The translations under genes were made by a program, and so were the position numbers. Shown here piece by piece: positions 19,286 through 28,704 of a DNA stretch of 64,000 bases. The DNA is from Crithidia fasciculata (lineage: Eukaryota > Euglenozoa > Kinetoplastea > Trypanosomatida > Trypanosomatidae). The DNA is taken from contig CM003435.1 in NCBI GenBank assembly GCA_000331325.2, forward strand, positions 1,043,001-1,107,000, read 5' to 3'. A model generated the notes under the pieces. It was not told where the DNA came from. It searched no databases and was given only the letters and a program-made list of their open reading frames with translations. Position 1 is the stretch's first letter, and each line of letters opens with the position of its first letter.

Positions 19286-21168
19286 GAAAGAGAGGCTCAG
19301 GTGAGAGAGCTTGAGCCTGTCTAGCAGGATCAACAGCCGGACGTGAGGCGTGCACCACGAATCAGCTGTGTTGCTGCTTCATCTTGCATTTGCGTTTCAC
19401 TCTTTCTCGTCCTTGTTTAACGCGGCACTCACGTCTGCGGTTTGTGCTTTCTGCCTGCCTTCAGGATCGAAACCTCCTGCCGAGGCCGACTCTGTGTGGT
19501 CCAAGTCTTTCCTTGATCTTCGAGTGTGACGAAGGAGCACCTCATGTCGAGCTGCGTTATCTTTCCTTGATTCCACCCGTTGTTGAATCACCTAACTAAA
19601 ACAAAAAAGAATGTCGTGACTTGAGTTGTTTGTTTTCTTTGCTGTGTTCGCTTCACACAAGTTGTAGTTGCCTGGCGTCGGTGAGCACCCACGACTGTTG
19701 GTGTCTGAGCTCCGCGTTTTCATTTGCACTGAAGAGAGGTCAAGAGATAAGAGACAACTTTAGCGGCATGTATGAAAAAAGAAAGGATGGGCGGCGAAGG
19801 ATGAGAAGCCAGCGCCAAACGCAGGTCTGTGCTCTACCAACGACGGACAAGGTCAGTCGTCTATTTCTTTGTGCTCTAGCCATCCAAGGTACACTAAACA
19901 TAATCGGGAAAACACAAACAAAAATAATAAGAATAGCGGAAGCTACAAATTGTGAAGAGAATGTTCCTCTTCGCTGTGAACTGTATCAGCAAGTTGTAGC
20001 GCAAGGGAAGGTAGCAGAGCAGCGCAGAAATGGGGATTTTCACGCATCCGCTGCTTACTGTGCCGTGGCGAAGCCTTTTTCATCATAAACAGCGTTGCGG
20101 CCATGTGATAGGAAGGTGAAATCGTCGCCTCTGAACACCTTTCTCTTTGAGTGCGAAAGAGTCACTTAAACTTCGAGAAGAAGCACGGATAGCATCGTGA
20201 AAGAGAGAAAGGCTACACAGCTATCTGGCTCTTCAACCTGAGTATCGGAGTCGCTGCAATCGGTGTCGTCCACCGTGGCGCTTTCTGCTCGTGCATCATG
20301 CTTGCACGTGAGCTTCTTTTACATCCTTTTCTGTTTCCACTCTGTCATCTTTCTCTCTTCCCCGCTTCTCTTCTCACGCCGCGCTTACACGCAGCTCTTG
20401 TTGTTTTCTTCCTTTTTTCTCTTCGCGTTGTTTTTCTGTGCCGACTTTGCGCGCTCTTTCCTTTTTTTTCTTTTTTCTACCTCATTCTCTTCTGTTCTCT
20501 TCATCTTGAGCTCCTTCGCAGGTTTGCGTTAATTCTGCTGTGGTGTTGTGCTCCTCACCCATTCGAATTGCACGCAAACGCAGACACACACACACTTGCC
20601 GAGGGCTTCGATCATCAAAGACCCTCCCCGGTGGCTATTTTTTTCTCGGTGTGTCTTCTTATATCTCATCTTCGTGCCGCACTCCCCCCTCATTTTCTCT
20701 TTTTCCCTGTTTCCTCATTGCTTGCTGCGCGTTCGCCCGTTGTAGGTCTGAACTCTTTTCGTTGATAAGATCTCTTTGCTGCTGCGACTCCTCTCTTTCC
20801 TTTTCGTTTCTTTCTCTCGTCTTTCTCTCTCCCCCTTTTGTTGCTTGCTTCCATTCCTAATTTACTTTCTTGTTGCTGCTTTTGCCCTCTTGCCTGCTTG
20901 CTTTTTTTTTTTTTCTGATAGCCCCTCTGGTCGACCGTCCGTTTCCCCTTCCACAACAGCAGAAGCGGTGTATCCCGCCTCACGCATTACAGGCCGTGCT
21001 TCACTCGCACAACCCGCCCTGTGGGAAAAAGAAAAAGTTGCTTTCATCTCGTTTCTACCCCCTTGTATAGGTCGAAAGGAGTTGCTACGCGCGACCAAGG
21101 AGCAGGCGAGCAAAAGGTAGCCTGCGCACACAAACACACAGCGACACCACAGCAAAATAAGAAAAAAA
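19286..21168. other. Intergenic spacer
   Basis: 1.9 kb without a recognisable gene. The left half (19300-20260) is base-balanced and lacks strong pyrimidine bias. The right half (20300-20930) is a series of T/C tracts, with an AG at 20920-20921 after a long T run as one possible acceptor for the Snf7 gene. Open frames of 150 codons or so here have no family resemblance. Confidence 0.55.
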
Positions 21169-21870
21169 ATGTTCAATCGTCTCTTCGGGAAGGAGAAGCA
21201 GGTGCAGCCCAACCGCGGCGGCGGCGGCAGCAGCGGTGGTGGCGGTGGTGGCAACAACAGCACTGCCAAGACAATGGAAAACATGGACGCGGCTATCGAC
21301 CTGCTGGAAAAGCGCGAGTCAGCGCTGGAAAAGCGGATGGAAGCGGAGCTGGCCAAGGCGAAGCAGTTCTACGCGAAGAAGAACACGCAGGGTGCGCTGC
21401 AGTGCATGAAGCGCAAGAAGATGTACGAGGAGCAGCTCATGAACATTGGTGCGCAGAAGCAAAACCTGGAGACGCTGAAGTTCACGGTGCAGAACCAGAC
21501 GATGAACCAGGAGGTTCTGAAGGCCCAGGTTGCGGCGAAGGACGAGCTGAAGCACTCGAACAAGAAGATGAACGCCGATAAGATCGAGGATAACATGGAC
21601 GAGCTGATGGAGGAGATGGACAAGGCCAACCAGGTGAGCGAGGCGCTTCGCCAGCCGCTAGACACAAACTTCGTGGACGAGGACGACCTGATGAACGAGC
21701 TGGAGATGGAGCTGGAGGGCATGGACCTGGAGGACGAGGCGCCGGCGGTGGAGACAAAGATGCCGGAGATGCCGAAGGTGCCGAGCGCGAAGCTGCCCGC
21801 GAAGGCGACGAAGACGAAGACACAGGAGGACGAGGATGCGCTGGCTGCGCTGGAGGCGGAACTCGCGTAA
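21169..21870 (+). CDS. SNF7: Snf7/CHMP4 (Vps32) ESCRT-III subunit, copy 1
   Basis: A 233-residue ESCRT-III core subunit. Snf7 proteins polymerise on membranes to drive multivesicular body formation, cytokinetic abscission and membrane repair. After MFNRLFGKEK there is a Gly/Ser/Asn linker, then the basic helical hairpin (DAAIDLLEKRESALEKR, and AKQFYAKKNTQGALQCMKRK, the classic region of the family). Next come helices with NADKIEDNMDELMEEMDKA, and an acidic C-terminal half (FVDEDDLMNELEMELEGMD) ending in ALAALEAELA, which could be a Vps4 MIT-interacting motif. The length is normal. It is the first of a tandem pair 1.15 kb apart. The Gly-rich linker is longer than in copy 2. Confidence 0.92.
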   Translation: MFNRLFGKEKQVQPNRGGGGSSGGGGGGNNSTAKTMENMDAAIDLLEKRESALEKRMEAELAKAKQFYAKKNTQGALQCMKRKKMYEEQLMNIGAQKQNLETLKFTVQNQTMNQEVLKAQVAAKDELKHSNKKMNADKIEDNMDELMEEMDKANQVSEALRQPLDTNFVDEDDLMNELEMELEGMDLEDEAPAVETKMPEMPKVPSAKLPAKATKTKTQEDEDALAALEAELA

Positions 21871-22009
21871 AAAAAAAAAAAAACTCACACGCGTGGACAC
21901 TTCTAACCCACTCTTCTTAGGAAAAGGATGAGATTAGGAAGAGTGATGAGGGAATATATTCTAAAAAAGACGATACGGACACCGTTGCAATTTTTTCATT
22001 TTTCTTACT

Positions 22010-22038
22010 GTCACCTGCGTTGCCTCGACGCAGGTGAC
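22010..22038 (+). repeat. Perfect 11-bp inverted repeat (hairpin) in the Snf7-1 3' region
   Basis: The arms GTCACCTGCGT (22010-22020) and ACGCAGGTGAC (22028-22038) are exact reverse complements around a 7-base loop. In RNA the stem could extend by one G-U pair. It lies 140 bases after the copy 1 stop codon, so it is probably in its 3' UTR. It could be a regulatory stem-loop, but by chance about 0.1-0.2 such structures would be expected in a window this size. Confidence 0.6.
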
Positions 22039-22930
22039 GCTTCTCTGCCGCCTTTTCTTTGAGCTTTTAGTGATTCTGTTTTTATCTTTTTTTCACCACT
22101 GTTTCTCGTGGGTCTTGTTCTCTCTTTAGTTCTCTGTTTTACTTTTATTATTATTAAAGAAAAGAGTTGTTTGCGTTGTCGGAGGCGTCCACAACAGACG
22201 GAGCGAGAAATGCAAAGAAGATTGTTCGGCATCTCCTGTAGAAGACAATCCGCGAGAAGAGCGTCTCTCGGCGTTGTCGACTACCGAAGATCGATCTATA
22301 AAAAAAAGAGAAAGCATGCAGATTTGCCTCCTTCTTGTTGGTGTGAAAGCAGTCGTAGAACTTGGTCGACATACAAGTATACCCAGAATAGAATGACTGT
22401 GATGCTGCACGGAAGAAAGGCCGGAAGAGCTGCAGCTCCCTTCTATGGAGCACGTGCAACCTGCATCTATGGTCAAAGTGTTGCCTGCGTAATACCAGGA
22501 TGCACGATGAAAGGCAGGGAAAATCCCTGACGCGCAGATGGGTCTAAGCAGGAGCGGTGCGTCTCTATTGGTCCCCCAGACGTGCAGTGGACTCGCTGTT
22601 TTGTTTTCATCATCCAGTTAGGTGCGCCGCCAAAGCGTGGCTCGCAGCTGCAGACATGATGAAAGGTGGTGAAAATGCGCGAGTCTTTTGTTGCTGCATG
22701 AACGATAGCTGACGTCACAGGTGAGAGTGGCGCTGATTCAAATTGTCAGAACGGCTCATGACATGTATCCCCTTCTATGCACGACTCTTTTTCGCTTTTC
22801 TCTCTATACTCTCTTCCATCATCTCACCAAATGTTATTATCATTTTTTTTTCTTCTTTCTTTAGGAACGCGCTTTCGTGTAGACGCGTGCTACAGTCCTT
22901 CACCGCTTTCTTTTTCACGAGCGATAGCAC

Positions 22931-23006
22931 TCCTATTTTTTTTTTCTTCCCCCCTCTCCTGCTCTTCTTGCTTTCCCTATATCTTAATTTTTGCTCGCCT
23001 CTACAG
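22931..23006 (+). promoter_or_regulatory. Candidate trans-splice acceptor for Snf7 copy 2
   Basis: A strong T/C tract is followed by CTACAG with the AG at 23005-23006, only 15 bases before the ATG, which sits in a good context (GCCACCATGG). If used, the 5' UTR would be very short. Confidence 0.5.
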
Positions 23007-23021
23007 CCAAACACCGCCACC

Positions 23022-23699
23022 ATGGTCAACTGGTTCGGCAAGTCGGCGCAGGTGAAGCCGAAGCCCAGCCCCGGCGGCAGCCCTGGTGGCAACAGCACGG
23101 CCAAGACAATGGAAGAAATGGACTCGGCTATCGACCTGCTGGAGAAGCGCGAGTCGGCGCTGGCGAAGCGGGTGGACGAGGAGCTGGACAAGGCGAAGCA
23201 GTTCTACGCGAAGAAGAACACGCAGGGTGCGCTGCAGTGCATGAAGCGTAAGAAGATGTACGAGGAGCAGGTGTACAACCTCGCCGCACAAAAGATGAAC
23301 CTGGAGACGTTGAAGTTCACGCTGCAGAACCAGACAATGAATCATGACGTGCTCAAGGCGCAGTTGGCGGCGAAGGACGAGTTGAAAGAGTCGAATAAGC
23401 GCATGAATGCTGATAGGATTGACGATATGATGGACGAGTTGATGGAGGAGATGGACAAGGCCAACCAGGTGAGCGAGGCACTTCGCCAGCCGCTAGACAC
23501 GAATTTCGTGGACGAGGACGACCTGATGAACGAGCTGGAGATGGAGCTGGAGGGCATGGACCTGGAGGACGAGGCGCCGGCGGTAGAGACAAAGATGCCG
23601 GAGATGCCGAAAATGCCGAGCGCGAAGATGCCCGCGAAGCCGACACAGACGCAGGAGGACGAGGATGCGCTGGCTGCGCTGGAGGCGGAACTCGCGTGA
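23022..23699 (+). CDS. SNF7: Snf7/CHMP4 (Vps32) ESCRT-III subunit, copy 2
   Basis: A 225-residue Snf7 protein, a tandem paralogue of the gene 1.15 kb upstream. It begins MVNWFGKSAQVKPKP with a shorter Gly-rich linker. It then has the same basic hairpin (DSAIDLLEKRESALAKR, AKQFYAKKNTQGALQCMKRK), NADRIDDMMDELMEEMDKA, and an acidic tail ending ALAALEAELA. The tail (from about 23438) and the KKNTQGAL block are almost identical to copy 1 at DNA level. The segment between them (about 23268-23437) differs at many silent and replacement sites. That patchwork suggests gene conversion between the copies. The role is the ESCRT-III filament, as for copy 1; two isoforms may differ in N-terminal membrane binding. 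Confidence 0.92.
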   Translation: MVNWFGKSAQVKPKPSPGGSPGGNSTAKTMEEMDSAIDLLEKRESALAKRVDEELDKAKQFYAKKNTQGALQCMKRKKMYEEQVYNLAAQKMNLETLKFTLQNQTMNHDVLKAQLAAKDELKESNKRMNADRIDDMMDELMEEMDKANQVSEALRQPLDTNFVDEDDLMNELEMELEGMDLEDEAPAVETKMPEMPKMPSAKMPAKPTQTQEDEDALAALEAELA

Positions 23700-25671
23700 G
23701 TCGGCTGTTCCTCAACGCAGTCACTTGTCCGCTCTTATATGCACTCCGACGCGATTTTCAACGGCAACGCTACGTCGCGCTATATATATATGTTCCATCA
23801 CTACACTAAAAGAGCTCACCAGGCTTTGTGCTTTTTTTTTTTATTGTCTGCTGACAAGTGTCACGACAGTGCTGCCGCTCTAACGAATGCACAGATGTTG
23901 AGCACGGCTTCCCTTTTCTCTTATCTTTTTTCTGGAATAGTTGTCTTCTAAGGTAACGTAAGAAGTGCACTCAGTGTAGTTCTCTTTTGTTTTCCTTTGT
24001 ATCTTGTGCTGCTTCTTGTTCCTTTTTTTTTTGTATTTTAGTGAGACTTCTGTTTTTTTTTCCGGAATGCTTGACCGTGCCGTCTGCTTTCTTCATTCTC
24101 CTTCCAAAAGCGAAGAAAAAAAGGGCTACGAGTAAAAGGAGTAGTGGAAGGCAAAGCCAAAAGGTGTTTTGTGCTTGTAGTTCACGCAGGTGTGCTGTAT
24201 ATGGGTATTTTGCGTTACGCCCGCACTTTTCACATTTTCTGTGTGCAATGGGGTATGGTGTTCATGAGTTGTTCGCTGTGAGCAACAGTGGCAGAACCTT
24301 TTTTTTCTGTTTGCTTGCTTTTTCTCCGCCTGTGTTGTTGCGGCAAGGTGGTTGCATGTGTATTTACCGTAGTGCTATTCTCCGAAGTGCTGCTAACTTC
24401 TTTCCTTTTCGCACGCTTCGTTGGCGCCTGTTGTTTTCCTTTCCTCGATCTTTTTCACCTTTATTTTAAATCTTACCTCTCTCTCCCCGTTTCATCTTTT
24501 CTTTATGATCCCTTTTTGTTTTCTTGTTTTGTTCTCGTGATGTATCAAAAAAAGTATGTCAAGGGATGCCGTTATGCATGCACTTAGGAAATAAGAAAGG
24601 GCAAGCATACTGCAAAAGGCGGCAGTTTTTTTATTTATTATACTACTGCAAGAGTGAAAGACGAAAGCATGTCAGTAGCTTCTCGATGTTGGCAGCTTCG
24701 CCGCAGTGCCTTTCCGCTTTGTTTTTTTCCTCGTGTAACCGCGGCACTCGCCCCTCTCTCTCCTTCTCTTGCTCTCCTCAAGTGCTGCCTTTTTTTTTTT
24801 TTTGCGGCGAACGAACGCAGACAACGTGGCTTCTTGCGCTGTTTTTTTTTTCTTCTCTTCGCTTATCTTTCTCTCTCCTGTTTTCGTTAATTCGTTGAGG
24901 TTCTGGTATCTTTTTTTGTTGTTCTCTTTCCTTCCCTTTTTCTTTGCGGGTTTTTTTTTCTCTCACTATACACGCGTCTCTCACGAGTGGCCATCTGTGT
25001 AAACTGCGCCACAGAGGCCAGAAATTTGTCTTTGCGTTTTGCGTTCTTTCTTCGTGGCAAAACTCGGTGTTGCGCTCTTCAGCCTCTGCAGTACACTTAT
25101 GACACATTTCAAGCTAAACCGAGAGCAAGGCGATGAAAGCTTGGTGCGTTCTTCTTTTGGGAAAAAACAAGGCGATTACACCTGCACTACTCGTTGTTGA
25201 AATTCTATCTGTCGTCTCTTGCCGTGAGGCTGAGGCACGATGCGCTTCGAGTCGATGTGAACTGTTGCCTCTCAAGAAGGTTTGTCCACCTTCTTCTTTC
25301 CCTTTATGCGTCATATCATTGCGCGGAGTGGGGGCTGGGTTCATGCTGGCAGCTACATCCGCACCACTTTTTTTTTCATACTCTTTGTCCTCGCCCTCGT
25401 CCACTTTTTAAACTTTGAATCTCCTCTTCTTTACCGCACACAGACTTCGTTCTCCCGCCTGACTTCGCCTTTTTTTTACACAAATACCCACACTTACACC
25501 CAAGCAAAAACGAACCACTGTAGAGCCGCTGTACCGCCTGCCTTCCCTTTCTCTCCTCCTGCCGTTGTACCTTCCCTCTGGTTCCCCTTCTCCTCGCTCT
25601 GCGCACACGCCTCTTTCTCTCTCTCTCTCGCAACTCCGCCCTTTTCCTCCACCGAACAACAGCACTGGCAG
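23700..25671. other. Intergenic spacer upstream of the HAP2-like gene
   Basis: 2 kb, mostly T-rich, with a short TA repeat at 23781-23791 and many T/C tracts between 24000 and 25000. From 25282 the HAP2-like frame is open but leader-like. Candidate acceptors include the AG at 25442-25443. No separate gene is recognised. Confidence 0.55.
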
Positions 25672-27603
25672 ATGACGGCGTTTGTTGGTACTTCCCATGG
25701 GCATCTCTGCCCCCTGATGCGGTCACGGCAGCTCCGCCTCCTCCTCTTTTCTCCGCGGCTGTTTCACTTCACGGCCTCCTTTGTTGTGGTGCTCGTACTC
25801 ATCGGCGCTTCTGCCTGTGGCGCCATCACCGCTCCCCTCCCTCTCAGCAGCGGCACCACCGGCGGCGCAACAGCAAAGGCCTCCATCGAGTTTTGTGCCG
25901 CAGACGCTGGCGACAATGTTGCCGGTGCTGCTGCTGGTGCTGCTGTGACGGAGCTGGGCGGTTGCAAGCGTAAGCTGGTGGTGGACATCACGTTAGATGA
26001 CAGCACGGTCACCGGCTCGGTGCTGGAGACCGACGTGGTCGTCTCTGCGGCCCTCGACCACGCTCGCTTTCCAGCAGACGAGGCGGCAGGAGCTCCAACA
26101 GCCACGCCGGCCTCCACTACAACCGCTGCCGCCTTGGCCAGCACGCTGCAGGTGACGCTGGCGCCTCTCCGCCTCTCCTTCCGTCGTGGCGGCGTGCAGA
26201 TGCGCTACGCACTCAACTACCTGCGGGACTTTCCAGCTGCCCTTCGCGAGCGTGTGCGTCCGCTGCGGGCGGCAACGGTGTGCGACGACGGCGTCACCCG
26301 CTGTCCCGACTACACGCCCCTCAACGGCGGGGGTCAGGTGGTGTCTGCGCCGATGGGCACCTGCTGCCTCTGCGTGTCTGTGGAGTGCGCCATCTCGCTC
26401 GACATGTGCAACGCATCGATGCGCGCCTACTTCTGCTTCCGCACCGCTGCCGCAGCAACCATCTGCGTCGAGGAGGATGGCGTGCGCTACGGCGGGTGGT
26501 CTATTGAGCTTGGCACGCCTTTTTATGCCCTGGAGACGACGGTGAGCGGTGATGCGGTGACGGCCTTCACCTTTCAGCTGAGCACGGATACCACCACCGT
26601 GCAGCACGGGGCGTCGCGCATGCAGCTTCTCCAGACGGGCGATGTGAACATGGCCGAGGCCGGCCTGCGGCTGAACGTGTCGCAGCGCGTGCTCTTCAAC
26701 CCCCTCAGCGGCGACCGCGTCAGCGCCGGTGCGTCGGAGTGGCTGCTGGTGCCGTCTGCCCTCGTCACGGCGGACGGGGCGGCGTGCAACAAGGTCGGCA
26801 TTACACCCGAGTACTTCTACTCGCTCTCTCGCGCGTCGCAGTGCAACGCGCAGAAGGGGACGTGTCTTGCGAACCAGCTCGAGGACTTGCGTGCCGCCGA
26901 CGCCGCAGCAATTGCGCAGGGCGGCGGGGGCAGCTACCTCGCCTCTTCTCTCGGCTCCTTCACGCAGCAGATGGTGGACGGGCGGCGGTTTCTCCTCGAC
27001 GCGGTGGAGCGCACCGGCGGGGCGACGCTGCGGTGGTCGATCAACGCTGATGACGTGGCCCTCGACGCCGTGGCTGTACCGGGCAGCCTGACAGCGGTGC
27101 GCTTCCTTGCCGCGTCAGCGGACATCTCGGCTGCAGTGGCAAACCCTGGCCCCTACGCTGGTCTGTACTACGTCGTGTTGCACAGCTGCACCGCCACTCG
27201 TGTTGTATGCTGCGAACACGAAGTCGGCGATGACTGCGTCACGCCCCTGCTGGTGAAGGGCGGCACTGAAGATGCGGTGCGCTTTCCCATGTGGCCCGTG
27301 TCGCTGGACGGAAACGGCGGCGTGGCGAACTGCACGGTGGAGCTGCGCGACGCGGCCAACGTGACGCTTGATACGTCGTCCGTCAGCTGGACGCTCGTGA
27401 CGACGACGTCGACGACGACGGCCGCCCCGACCAAAGCCCAACGCTGCCGTCACTGCCCTTTGCACGATCTGCACTGTCTCTTTAAGAATGTGTGTGAGTG
27501 GCAGATGTTGGTGTGGACGGCGGTGGCGCTCGTGGTGACGTGGTGCCCGTATGCCGTGCTCGCGTCTTGGCGGCGCGTGTGGGAGCTGTGCCGGTGCGTT
27601 TGA
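25672..27603 (+). CDS. HAP2: HAP2/GCS1-family gamete membrane fusogen
   Basis: A 643-residue type I membrane protein. HAP2 is the conserved eukaryotic fusogen that merges gamete plasma membranes. A hydrophobic signal segment lies at residues about 22-50, and a second ATG at 25717 is a possible start. The ectodomain is cysteine-rich. GTCCLCV (near residue 231) corresponds to the family's CCSC motif. The diagnostic HAP2-GCS1 core lies at residues 357 to about 405: WLLVPSALVTADG, then ACNKVGI, a spaced Cys, GTCLANQLEDL. Further on, INADDVALD matches the family's LRADDIEY. A transmembrane helix lies at about 612-633 (LVWTAVALVVTW), after a Thr-rich stretch and a small Cys cluster, and the cytoplasmic tail is very short (about 10 residues). 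From memory, the characterised Leishmania HAP2 maps to another chromosome, so this may be a second paralogue. Confidence 0.85.
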   Translation: MTAFVGTSHGHLCPLMRSRQLRLLLFSPRLFHFTASFVVVLVLIGASACGAITAPLPLSSGTTGGATAKASIEFCAADAGDNVAGAAAGAAVTELGGCKRKLVVDITLDDSTVTGSVLETDVVVSAALDHARFPADEAAGAPTATPASTTTAAALASTLQVTLAPLRLSFRRGGVQMRYALNYLRDFPAALRERVRPLRAATVCDDGVTRCPDYTPLNGGGQVVSAPMGTCCLCVSVECAISLDMCNASMRAYFCFRTAAAATICVEEDGVRYGGWSIELGTPFYALETTVSGDAVTAFTFQLSTDTTTVQHGASRMQLLQTGDVNMAEAGLRLNVSQRVLFNPLSGDRVSAGASEWLLVPSALVTADGAACNKVGITPEYFYSLSRASQCNAQKGTCLANQLEDLRAADAAAIAQGGGGSYLASSLGSFTQQMVDGRRFLLDAVERTGGATLRWSINADDVALDAVAVPGSLTAVRFLAASADISAAVANPGPYAGLYYVVLHSCTATRVVCCEHEVGDDCVTPLLVKGGTEDAVRFPMWPVSLDGNGGVANCTVELRDAANVTLDTSSVSWTLVTTTSTTTAAPTKAQRCRHCPLHDLHCLFKNVCEWQMLVWTAVALVVTWCPYAVLASWRRVWELCRCV

Positions 27604-28704
27604 CGCATCTCTGCCATGCTTTTTTCTTACTTCTTATCTTCTTCTTTTTCCTTTTTTTTTGCTTCGATCTTCTCCGTTTACAGTATTATTAAAAACAACA
27701 CTTCTTTTCCCTCAATTTTTTTTGTACGTCCCCTCTCCTCGTTTTTTTTTGTTTCCTTTTCATACTCATCATACTCATCATCCTCCTTTTCTGTTTTCCT
27801 CGTTGCATGCGTTCACACGTTTTGCACTCTCCCAGACATACTTTCTGTTGTTGTTGTTGTTTTTCGTGCTGTTGCCATTGGCAACACCGCTCATTTTTTT
27901 TTTTGCTTTCTCGTGCTTCTCTTTCTCCTCCTTCCTCATTCTCGCGAGGAAGGACTGCCATTTCGGCGGTGTGTACGCCATCTCTCTTTTTTTTCTACGT
28001 ACTTTGTACCTTTGACTTTACTTGTCGCTCGACGTTGAGGACATGCAGAGAAAACGAAACAAACAAAAAAGACGTATATTGAGAAGCATGTGGTGGGTGT
28101 GTAGAGTGCTGAACGACGCTGAGGTGCACATTTCCACCCTCATGTAACCGTTCATGCGCTGATTCTTCGCGCTTGTAGCATGTTACCGACAACGTGTAGC
28201 CCACGAGCGTGACGTGCTCGGAAAAAAAAAAAAGAAGCGAACCTCCGATAAATGCAAATCGTAGAGACCCGAAAACCTTCGCTTGTCTTTCCGTGCAGCT
28301 GTAGCGCTTTTTTTTTTTCCTCCTCCTCCCTGCCTCGCACGGTTGCTTTTCTTCAGTAACTTCCCCTTTCTCTTCCTTTAACTTCTCTTCCTCTTGTAGC
28401 GCTGCGTGTGCTCGCAGAAGTGCAGTGTGCAGTAACAGAAAAGAGGAGCGCTGTCAGTGCCTTCTTACTTTCTTTTTTTTTTCTGTGCGAAACGGAAGCC
28501 GCGTTTTCATAACGAAGCACTTCTATAAGCTCTCACGCTCTCTTCCTCTCCGTTCATATAGACCCGTGAATTCACGGAATAGAAGCACAATTACCTAGAG
28601 AGCGTTCTACAAAAGCGCATACTTGTATAAATATATTTATTTACAATCTCAATAGAGCAGAGCCCGAAGAGTTAACAAACAATCACCGTTTTGTTTTTTT
28701 TCCA
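27604..28704. other. Intergenic spacer
   Basis: 1.1 kb. The left half is T-rich. A perfect 14-bp palindrome (CCGTGAATTCACGG) lies at 28564-28577, and an A/T-rich stretch lies at 28624-28645. No gene is seen. Confidence 0.55.
28531..28561 (+). promoter_or_regulatory. Candidate trans-splice acceptor for the CEP78-like gene
   Basis: A C/T-rich tract leads to CATATAG with the AG at 28560-28561, 143 bases before the ATG. Confidence 0.4.

Larger units (their letters stand above)
21871..23021. other. Spacer between the Snf7 copies
   Basis: 1.15 kb. It holds a perfect hairpin at 22010-22038, a small one near 22514-22528 (CAGGGA, AAA, TCCCTG), and a base-balanced stretch of about 600 bases (22150-22740) unlike the usual T-rich spacers. 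The acceptor tract of copy 2 follows. No gene is recognised, although a 140-codon open frame crosses the region. Confidence 0.55.

Noticed and set aside
17363-19333. 656-codon open frame on the minus strand across GlyRS
   Set aside because: It is the antisense shadow of a GC-rich, strongly codon-biased gene. Its product is a Val/Leu/Arg/His-rich string without family resemblance, and every supported gene is on the + strand.
19621-20088. 155-codon + strand frame between GlyRS and Snf7
   Set aside because: It starts at a non-ATG codon, has no family resemblance and low GC third positions. It is most likely spacer.
22108-22530. 140-codon + strand frame between the Snf7 copies
   Set aside because: It starts within UTR-like sequence and its basic product has no recognisable domain. 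The stretch is noted only for its unusual base balance.
25282-25671. Upstream extension of the HAP2-like frame
   Set aside because: The extension is Phe/Ser/Pro/Leu-rich translation of pyrimidine tracts, and the ATG at 25672 gives a sensible signal segment near the N-terminus.
28564-28577. 14-bp perfect palindrome upstream of the CEP78-like gene
   Set aside because: Several palindromes of this length are expected by chance in 64 kb. Nothing else around it suggests a binding site.
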